Assembly: GCA_005776475.1 (NCBI GenBank)
Contig: SXPB01000094.1
Location: 1-59,256 of the forward strand
DNA: 59,256 nt
From: Planctomycetia bacterium
GTDB lineage: Bacteria > Planctomycetota > UBA1135 > UBA2386
Reading direction: 5' to 3'
The notes below the pieces were generated by a model that saw only the letters and a program-made list of their open reading frames with translations, was not told where the DNA came from and searched no databases. The translations under genes were made by a program, and so were the position numbers. Shown piece after piece: positions 52,733 to 59,256 of this stretch. The stretch's first letter is position 1. Each line of letters starts with the position of its first letter.

Positions 52733-53677
52733 ATGTCCGTCCGCTCCCACTTCGGTGCCTTCCTGTTCGCGGCGTGCAGCGCCGCATTTTCCCCCGCCCA
52801 GTCGCTTCCCGAGAACGCGATCGAGACGCTCGAACGCGCGACGACGCGCATCGAGACTGCCGAGACCGAACTTGCGCAGGCCAAGCGCGAGCTGCAGCAG
52901 CTGCGCAAGGCGCTGAGCAAGGCGCATTCGACGCACGAACGCGAGATGGCGGAGCGACACCAGTCGCAGGAACGCGAGCAGCAGGCGCTGCGGCGCGAGA
53001 TGGAGCAGGCCCACCGTGAGGCGGTTCGCGCGGCGGAGCAGGCGGCGCGGGAAGCGCAGCAGCAGCACGAGCAGTCCCATCGCGAGGCGATGCAACAACA
53101 CGAGCAGGCGATGCGCGAAGCGCAGCGGGCGGCGACCCAGGCGCAACGGGATGCCGAGCGACACCTGCGGGACGCGGCCCGCGGCCAAGAGGACCACGGT
53201 CGGTTGCGCGAGCAACTGCTGGAAGAGCTGCAGAAGGCGCAGGTCGAACTCGATGCCGCGTCGCAGGCGCTCGGCGACGAGGCCCCGAAGGCGGCACGGA
53301 CGAGCGTCGCGCGCAGCAAGAACCGGGTGCAGGCGGCGTTGCAGCGGGCGTCGGGTGATGGTGGTCGCTGCGCGCCGCCGCGGCGCGTGATCATGAACAC
53401 GGCCGTCGGGCAGGTCGCGCCGTCGACGGCGCCCGCTGCCGACCCGGCGGCGGCGGCGTGCAGCGCTGCCTGCACGGAAGCGCCGGCGCCTGCCTGCCCC
53501 CCATGCGAAGCGACCCCGGCGACCCCGGCCTGCCCTGCATGCCCCGAGACGCCGGCCTGCACGGCGACGGCTGCCACGGCGCCAACTCCCGCGCCCGCGC
53601 CGACGCCCGCGCCCAAGCCCACTCCGGCGCCGAAGCCGACCAAGCCAGCTCCGGCCGCCCCGCGCCAGATCAACTGA
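52733..53677 (+). CDS. Secreted coiled-coil protein with Cys/Pro-rich tail
   Basis: 314 aa with signal peptide (MSVRSHFGAFLFAACSAAFS). Residues about 25-190 are a long Glu/Gln/Ala/Arg heptad-rich coiled coil (IETAETELAQAKRELQQLRKA). The tail from about 225 is Ala/Pro/Cys-rich with repeated CxxC units (CSAAC, CPPC, CPAC) and ends in a (Pro-Ala/Lys) linker. It might bind metal or be disulfide-linked. No family was recognised. It precedes the ECF sigma gene by 65 nt on the same strand and may be part of its operon. Confidence 0.65.
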   Translation: MSVRSHFGAFLFAACSAAFSPAQSLPENAIETLERATTRIETAETELAQAKRELQQLRKALSKAHSTHEREMAERHQSQEREQQALRREMEQAHREAVRAAEQAAREAQQQHEQSHREAMQQHEQAMREAQRAATQAQRDAERHLRDAARGQEDHGRLREQLLEELQKAQVELDAASQALGDEAPKAARTSVARSKNRVQAALQRASGDGGRCAPPRRVIMNTAVGQVAPSTAPAADPAAAACSAACTEAPAPACPPCEATPATPACPACPETPACTATAATAPTPAPAPTPAPKPTPAPKPTKPAPAAPRQIN

Positions 53678-53742
53678 GCGGCCCGACGCAGCGCTCGGTC
53701 GGATTCTCGAATACCTTCGGTGCCCCTGTGGCACTGAAGGAC

Positions 53743-54285
53743 ATGAGCTCGCTGTTCGCGAACGTGGCATCGGCGCCGCCGCCAGCGGCCACCGTCGAAG
53801 CGACGATCCGCCGGCACCTGCAAGGGGTGTGGCGCTATGTGCGCATGCTCGGTGCCGGCCCGGAACTCGCCGATGACCTGACGCAGGAAGCCTTCGTTGT
53901 CGCCCTGCGGCGTGACGCGACCGGGCTCGAACCGGCGGCGTTGGCGACGTTCTTGCGCCGGACGGCGCGCTTCCTGTTCTTGCGGCATCTGCGCGATCGC
54001 GAGGACGCGGTCCTGCTCGCGGACGCCGTCGATGAGCTGTGGGCCCGCGACTGCGAAGCCGACGACGGCGACGGCATGCTGGCGGCGCTGCGCGCTTGTG
54101 TCGGCGAGTTGCAGGGACGAGCCCGTCTCGCGGTCGAACGCAGCTACGGCCTCGTGGCCGAGCCCGAACGCTCGCGCGTCGAGCTGGCGCGCGAACTCGG
54201 CATGGAACCCAACGGCGTGAAGACGCTGCTGCAGCGCGTGCGCCAGACGTTGCGTGCCTGCGTCGAACGGAGGCAGAAGTCATGA
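53743..54285 (+). CDS. ECF-type RNA polymerase sigma factor
   Basis: 180 aa from the ATG at 53743 (GAAGG just upstream). Region 2 reads VWRYVRMLGAGPELADDLTQEAFVVALRR and region 4 VELARELGMEPNGVKTLLQRVRQTLRAC. It resembles the other ECF sigma factor at 36750-37259. Its stop overlaps the start of the following membrane protein by 4 nt (ATGA), giving the same sigma plus membrane sensor layout. It probably controls an envelope or extracellular response. Confidence 0.88.
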   Translation: MSSLFANVASAPPPAATVEATIRRHLQGVWRYVRMLGAGPELADDLTQEAFVVALRRDATGLEPAALATFLRRTARFLFLRHLRDREDAVLLADAVDELWARDCEADDGDGMLAALRACVGELQGRARLAVERSYGLVAEPERSRVELARELGMEPNGVKTLLQRVRQTLRACVERRQKS

Positions 54286-55415
54286 ACCAGGATCCACGAA
54301 CGGACGCGCGCGAGCGCGCCGAGGAGTCGCAGATGGACACGTTGTTGCACGAAGCGGCGGGCTACGGCCCGAGTCCTGCCTTGGTCGATCGCATCCGCTT
54401 CGCGCTGCAGGCGCCCGGGGCGCCGCCGCTCGCGGTTGCCCGGCCGCGCGCGCTGATGCCGGCGCAGTGGTTGTTCGCCGCGGCGCTGGTGGTCGGCGTC
54501 GGTGTGGTGACGGCGGTTGCCTTCATGCGTGGCAGTGAGCAGAAGGCGCTGGCGACGGTGCCGCAGGATCCGGTTCCGGTGCCTACGCCCGTTCCGACGC
54601 CGACTCCCACCCCCACGCCGACTCCCGCGCCGACTCCCGATCCCGCAGCGAAGCAGGAGCCAAAGCCGACCCCCGCACCCGCAGCGAAGCCGGCGTTGGC
54701 CTGGTTCACGTTGATCGCCGACTACTCCGACAACCGCATCCGCGAGTACGACGACAAGGGCAAGCTCACGCTGGAGCTCAACGAGATCTTCGGCGCCTGG
54801 GACGTCGAGCCGCTCGCCAACGGCAACCTGCTGATCACCGAGTTCTCCGTGAGCCGCGTCCAAGAAGTGACGCGCACCGGCAAGCAGGTCTGGGTCTTCG
54901 AAGACTTGAAGAACCCTTACGACGCCGACCGCCTGCCCAACGGCAATACGCTGATCGCGGACACGTTCGGCAGCCGCGTGATCGAGGTGAATGCGAAGGG
55001 CGAGATCGTCTGGACCTTCGACAAGAAAGTTCGTCCGTTCGATGTCGATCGCCTCGCCAACGGCAACACGCTGATCACCGACGTGGTGAAGGAGCGCATC
55101 ATCGAAGTCGACGCGAAGGGGGCGATCGTATGGGAACTTGATGAAATGCCGAACGCGCACGACGCCGATCGATTGGCGAACGGCAACACGCTCGTCACGC
55201 TGCGCAACAAAGGCGTGGTTCGCGAATACGACCCGGACGGCAAGGTCGTTTGGGAGGTCGACGGCCTGTCGTCGCCGAGCGACGCCGACCGCCTGCCCAA
55301 CGGCAACACGCTCGTGGCCGAGAACACGCGCGTGCGCGAGTTCGACAAGGACAAGAAGGTCGTCTGGGAGACTCCTTCGACCTGGGTGGTCGAAGTCAGT
55401 CGCTACCAGCGCTGA
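54282..55415 (+). CDS. Membrane protein with beta-propeller sensor domain, partner of an ECF sigma factor
   Basis: 377 aa. Residues 1 to about 65 are charged and cytoplasmic, followed by one membrane helix (WLFAAALVVGVGVVTAVAF, about 67-86). A Pro-rich (PTP repeat) linker spans about 98-140. The rest is a propeller made of repeats of about 42 residues with the phrase 'DADRLPNGNTLIAD' and 'KVVWEVDGL' (also DVDRLANGNTLITD, YDADRLPNGNTLIAD). This NHL/PQQ-like propeller would face the periplasm as a ligand sensor. The start ATG overlaps the sigma factor stop. The topology parallels the LRR partner of the other sigma pair. Confidence 0.8.
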   Translation: MNQDPRTDARERAEESQMDTLLHEAAGYGPSPALVDRIRFALQAPGAPPLAVARPRALMPAQWLFAAALVVGVGVVTAVAFMRGSEQKALATVPQDPVPVPTPVPTPTPTPTPTPAPTPDPAAKQEPKPTPAPAAKPALAWFTLIADYSDNRIREYDDKGKLTLELNEIFGAWDVEPLANGNLLITEFSVSRVQEVTRTGKQVWVFEDLKNPYDADRLPNGNTLIADTFGSRVIEVNAKGEIVWTFDKKVRPFDVDRLANGNTLITDVVKERIIEVDAKGAIVWELDEMPNAHDADRLANGNTLVTLRNKGVVREYDPDGKVVWEVDGLSSPSDADRLPNGNTLVAENTRVREFDKDKKVVWETPSTWVVEVSRYQR

Positions 55416-55416
55416 G

Positions 55417-57873
55417 TCACTTCGTCCGGCCCGCCGCCGCGTTCATCGCGTCGAGGAACTTGCCCCAGTTCTCCGTCTGCGCGCCCGGCGTGAAACCGTC
55501 GGGCTGCGCTTCGCCGAGCACCTTGTTGGTCTTCGGATCGAAGACCACGAACGTGGGCATCGCCCGGATCTTGGTGAACTGCTTCTGCAGCTCGCGATTG
55601 CGCGCGAGTTGTTCCTTGGTCAGGTGCTTCTGCAGATCGACGTGCAGACGCGCTTCCACGAACCCCTTCTTCATCGTTCCGGCGACCGCCGGACGCAGGA
55701 AGACGTCGTCTTCCATGGCGCGGCAGTTGATTCAATTGAACCCGGTGAAGTTGTAGAGCAGCAGCTTGTCCTCGGCCTTGGCAACTTCGAGCGCGCGATC
55801 GCCGTCGTCCTTCACGATCGCGTGGTAGGCGCTCTGCTTCGGCTTTCCGTCATTGGTCGCGCCCGAGGCATCCGCCCGCGTCGCCGACAGCGGCGCCGAA
55901 TAGGGCGGCGCGAACGCCGTCATGTAGTAGTCGAGCTTGTAGCCCATCGCGCCGAACAGGAAGTAGGTCGCCACCAGCACGACTGCCATGCCCGTGGCCA
56001 TGCGACCGGCGCCGACGCCTTCGTTGACGGTGCCGGCCTTGCGCAGGATGCCGAACAGGTACATCGCCCACAGCACGAAGATGGCGACGATCAGCAGCAG
56101 GAACAGTTCGCGCGGCAGGGCATTCCAGTCGAGCGCGATGTCGACCATCGACACGAACTTCAGGGTCGCGGCGAGTTCGACGAAGCCGAGCGAGACCTTC
56201 AGCGTCTCCATCCAATCGCCCGAGCGCGGCAGGGATCGCACTTTGCTCGGCATCAGCGACAGCACTACGAATGGTAGAGCCATCGTCAGGCCGAACACGG
56301 CCATGCCGACGGAGACTCGCGTGTAGCCGAGTTCGACAATCTGCGGCAGGATCGTGCCAACGATGGGTGCCGTGCAGGTGAACGACGTGATCACCAGGGC
56401 GGCGCCCATGAAGAACACGCCGGCATAGCCGCCGGTGGAGCTCGCCTTGCCGGCGAGGCTCTGCAAGAACTGCGGCGGCTCCAGCGTGATCCAGCCGAAC
56501 AGCGAGAACGAGAACAGCAAGAACACGATGCCGATCACCGAGTTGGTGGCCCAGTGGTTGGCGATGTCGAGGATGACCGTCGACAGCAGCACGCCCACCA
56601 ACACGAACATCACGATGATCCCGAGCCCATAGGTGATGGCCAGCGACAGAACGTTGCCGCCGCGCTTCTCCGCCTGCTTCGTGAAGAAGCTGAAGGTGAT
56701 CGGGATCATGGGGTAGGTGCACGGCATCGCCAGGGCGAACAGGCCGCCACCGATGCAGGCGAGGATCAGCACCCACCAGTTCATGTACGGGTTCTCTTTC
56801 GTGCCGGTGTCCGCGGACGATTCCCCGGTTCCGTTCGTCGGCTTCGGCGGATCCTGCTTCGGCGTGTCTTGCTTCGGGGGATCCTCCTTCGGCGGCGCAG
56901 CGGGCGCGGCAGTGCGGTCGGCGCGCGCGTCGCCGGCTTCGACCGTGAGCTTCACTTCGAAGTCGAGTTGCGAGGTCGGTTCGCACACCCTGGAGTCGCA
57001 GATCTGGTAGACGAGCGCTCCGGAAACGTCGACGACGCCCGGTTTGGTGGCCGCTGGCACGCGGAACGCCTGCTTCACCTCGAACACCGGCGGCAGCGGG
57101 TAGGTGGTCTTGTTGGCCTTTTCCGTCGGTGTGCCGGGCGGCACGTCCGCCTCGCCGATGCGTTCGAGCACACCAGCGTCGACGTTGTCGGCTGGCAGGC
57201 CGACCGGCGTCTGCTCGGTCTCCAGCGCGCCGTACGCATGCCAGGCGTGGTCGTGCACCGTGACCGTCAGCACCAGCGTCGCCACTTCGCCAGCGCGCGC
57301 CGTTGCCGGCTCGAACTTCGCCGCGATCGTGACCTTCTCGTCGGGAGCGAGCTGCAGGCCGGGCTTGGTCGTGGTCGGCATCGCCGCCGGATCACCGGCA
57401 GTGACGACGAGCTTCGCGGTGAACGCGGCCTTGTCCGGCGGCAGGCAACCGGTGTCGTTGCAGATGCCGTAGTCGAGTTCGCCGGTCACCGTGATCTCGC
57501 CAGCGGCGAGGCCGGCCGGCAGCTTCATCGGCTGCTTGACCTTGAACTGGTTCGGCAGCGGGAACGTCGGCAGGTTGCCGTGCATCTTGCGCATGCCCGG
57601 CGGGATCTGCGGCTCGCCGTCCAGTTCGAGGCCGTTGGCCTTCACGTTCTCGGCCGTCAGGCTGACCGGCGTGTTGGTCTTCTCGAGCGTGCCGTAGGCG
57701 TGCCAGCCTTCGGTGACGTCGCAGGACAGCACCAGCACAACCTTGTCGCCGGGTTTGGCCGTCGCCGGCTCGAATGCCGCGGTCAGGGTGAGGGCTCCGT
57801 CCTGGGCCGCAAGCGGCGCCAGCAGAACGAACAGGAAGGCTGTGAACGTGAGCCAGCGCATACGTGCTTGCAT
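55417..57873 (-). CDS. dsbD: DsbD-type thiol:disulfide interchange protein, selenocysteine-containing (TGA at 55734-55732)
   Basis: 818 aa if TGA is read as selenocysteine. The start ATG at 57873 (MQARMRWLTF) gives a signal peptide. Two DsbD N-terminal-type domains each carry a Cx4C pair (Cys138/143, CNDTGC; Cys292/297, CDSRVC). A Pro/Lys linker precedes the polytopic DsbD core with the conserved MPCTYPMIPI (Cys385) and SFTCTAPIVG (Cys500). The C-terminal thioredoxin domain reads LLYNFTGFN-TGA-INCRAMEDDVF, where homologues have FTGxNCVNCRxME. So TGA (residue 714) replaces the first Cys of CxxC, giving UxxC with Cys717. The frame stays open to the TGA at 55419-55417. It should pass electrons across the membrane to periplasmic thiols. 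Confidence 0.85.
55698..55714 (-). promoter_or_regulatory. Bacterial SECIS-like hairpin
   Basis: On the minus strand GGAAGAC (55714-55708) and GTCTTCC (55704-55698) form a perfect 7-bp stem with the 3-nt loop GAC. The loop starts 24 nt after the TGA, within the 16-37 nt usual for bacterial SECIS elements, and its first base is G as SelB recognition generally requires. It lies inside the coding region, as bacterial SECIS elements do. The stem covers codons for Glu-Asp-Asp-Val-Phe. Confidence 0.65.
55732..55734 (-). other. In-frame TGA, probable selenocysteine codon
   Basis: On the minus strand the codons run TTC AAT TGA ATC AAC TGC CGC. Frame is preserved on both sides, and the flanking residues FTGFN and INCRAME are conserved DsbD thioredoxin-domain sequence. 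The TGA sits where the first catalytic cysteine belongs, with the second one 3 residues on. A sequencing error of TGC or TGT to TGA would look the same, but the hairpin just downstream argues for selenocysteine. Confidence 0.75.
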
Positions 57874-57964
57874 CGGGGGCGGGGATGATACGAGCCCGCC
57901 CCGATTCGGCACGTTGCCGCGGCAACTTGTCAGCAAAAGGCCGCGCCATCGGCCGTTCGGCGCA

Positions 57965-59256
57965 TCACTTCCTGGGTTGCAGGTGGATCTGGGTGATCGC
58001 GCCCTTGGCGGCCTTCTGGATCTCGGCGTCGGCGTCCTTCGTCCAGTCGATCAGGAAGGGCAGCGCTTCCGGCACGCCGAGGGTGCCGAGCGAGGTGATC
58101 GCGAGCAGGCGCTGTTCCTTTCCGGCACCGGGCTTGCTCTGCAGGAGGAGCTTCTCGACGGCGCTCGAAGGTGATGCGTCGAGGCCCTTGGTGATGCGTT
58201 CCCAGTGGGATTGCTGTTCGTGCACGAAGCGGATTCGGGTCAGGGCTTCGGTGGCGACCTCCTGCACTCTCCCATCTGGGTCGCGCAAGAGTGCCAGCAA
58301 GCCCGGGATGGCTTCGGGAAGCGCGCGGTCGCGGGTGTGCCTGCAGACGTCTTCACGAATGTAGGGATCTGGATCCGTGAGCAGTCGCAGGACCACGTCG
58401 ATGGCGATCGTCTTGTTGCTACGCGTCAGTTCACGGAAGACGTGTTGGCGAACTCGCGGATGCCGATGGGCAAGCAGCTCCTTAAGGTCGATTGCGACGC
58501 CGTTACTGATCAGCCGATCCACTGCCAGGGAGGTCATTTCCTCCTCAGGATCTTGCAGGAGCGCTTTCACGGTCTCGGCAAACGCACGGATGGTCTCCGA
58601 GTGGGCCTTGTTGATCAGGTCGTAGCTTCCGGTCGGTTCGCTGAGTGCCGTGCGAACGAGATCGGCAAGCGGTCCCTTGTTGTCTCGTGAATTGACGAGG
58701 TTCATCACGGTCTCTGTCCACGTGACGTATCCGCTCTGGAACGGAAACCTCATCGGTTGGCAACGAACCAATTCCATCAGCATGCGGTCCGCCACCAGCT
58801 CGCCAGAAACGTCATGCGGCGCCAGCAGCTGCGCATCGGCCTTGCCGACACGTTCGAGCAGGCCAAGCACTTCGGCCTCCGAGTACGGATGCGGGGGCTT
58901 CGGCGTCTTCTGCACGAGCCACGCCAACGGCTTGCCTTCGAATGCGTCCTCGCCGCCGTACGGATGCTTGGAGCGGATCGGATACCGCGAGTAGGCGAAG
59001 GTCAGATCGAGCGCCTGTTCGTCCTTCATCGACAACAGCGCGAGCAGCAATCGCCCGCGTGTGTCCGGAAACATCGACTCCGCGCTCGCCATCGTTCGCA
59101 TCGCGGCGCGCACCGTCTCGTCCTGCGAGCGGCGACTCAGTTCGAGCATCGCAAGGACAGAGGAACGGTCCTTGCCTTGGTCGGTGTCTTTGGTGTGCCG
59201 CCAGTCGTCGAGGATCAACGCAGCTGCGTCAGGATGGCCCGTGCGCACCATGGCGC
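57965..59256 (-). CDS. HEAT-repeat protein, 5' end outside window
   Basis: At least 428 aa; the frame is open to the edge of the window, so the N-terminus is missing. The chain is made of HEAT-type helix pairs: LLAHRHPRVRQHVFRELTRS, VVLRLLTDPDPYIREDVCRHT, LLALLRDPDGRVQEVATEALTRI and FLIDWTKDADAEIQKAAKGAI show the Asp-Pro-Arg pattern. No catalytic motif or membrane segment is visible in the part seen. It ends 91 nt before the start of the selenoprotein-type DsbD gene and might be cotranscribed with it. Confidence 0.75.
   Translation of the reverse strand, partial: AMVRTGHPDAAALILDDWRHTKDTDQGKDRSSVLAMLELSRRSQDETVRAAMRTMASAESMFPDTRGRLLLALLSMKDEQALDLTFAYSRYPIRSKHPYGGEDAFEGKPLAWLVQKTPKPPHPYSEAEVLGLLERVGKADAQLLAPHDVSGELVADRMLMELVRCQPMRFPFQSGYVTWTETVMNLVNSRDNKGPLADLVRTALSEPTGSYDLINKAHSETIRAFAETVKALLQDPEEEMTSLAVDRLISNGVAIDLKELLAHRHPRVRQHVFRELTRSNKTIAIDVVLRLLTDPDPYIREDVCRHTRDRALPEAIPGLLALLRDPDGRVQEVATEALTRIRFVHEQQSHWERITKGLDASPSSAVEKLLLQSKPGAGKEQRLLAITSLGTLGVPEALPFLIDWTKDADAEIQKAAKGAITQIHLQPRK

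Noticed and set aside
55417..55716. Stand-alone 99-aa thioredoxin-like gene
   Set aside because: It is in frame with the DsbD gene upstream across a TGA and starts inside the conserved CxxC region, so it is the end of the selenoprotein.

Overview
The window is a GC-rich chromosomal fragment, most likely from an uncultured planctomycete (Planctomycetota). This is inferred from several protein types that are common there: secreted RCC1, FG-GAP/VCBS, kelch and PPC-repeat proteins that share one C-terminal beta module, a cytochrome c / copper monooxygenase / TPR fusion, ECF sigma factors paired with large membrane sensors, and a GspD/PilMNO/GspF/GspE system with many pseudopilins. No rRNA, tRNA, CRISPR array, transposase or phage gene was seen. 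Genes are densely packed, with many ATGA or GTGA overlaps.

Layout. 1-816 is the 3' part of an ABC-F ATPase gene. 852-12561 is a type II secretion / type IV pilus-like locus. It has a nine-gene minus-strand run (pseudopilin, secretin with TPR tail, GspC-like, PilO-like, PilM-PilN fusion, two pseudopilins, GspF, pseudopilin), a divergent GspE ATPase, and a tandemly duplicated pseudopilin pair. 12792-24188 holds secreted or envelope proteins: a HExxH peptidase-like protein, a small membrane protein, a repeat protein, the copper monooxygenase-like fusion, a DUF3750 lipoprotein, a CBM2-like protein, an RCC1 protein and a VCBS protein. 24272-26002 is argS. 26029-34299 is a glycan-type cluster: a 2OG-dioxygenase-like protein, a 1085-aa protein with two glycosyltransferase-like regions, a methyltransferase, a sulfotransferase, a LamG-like protein and a sugar O-methyltransferase-like protein.

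34336-37259 and 53743-55415 are two separate ECF sigma factor plus membrane sensor pairs, one with leucine-rich repeats and one with a beta-propeller. Between them lie a TolB-like protein, a cytochrome c lipoprotein, a PA0069-type radical SAM protein, an AtuA-type two-gene unit, a frameshifted kelch protein, further secreted proteins, pta, a small ABM-fold protein and two convergent GT-C-like membrane proteins.

The most notable gene is a DsbD-type thiol:disulfide interchange protein at 55417-57873. Its reading frame is interrupted by one TGA exactly where the first cysteine of the C-terminal thioredoxin CxxC motif belongs. The frame resumes after the TGA, and a 7-bp perfect hairpin with a G-starting 3-nt loop lies 24 nt downstream. 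Together these indicate a selenocysteine (UxxC) DsbD. The window ends inside a HEAT-repeat gene.
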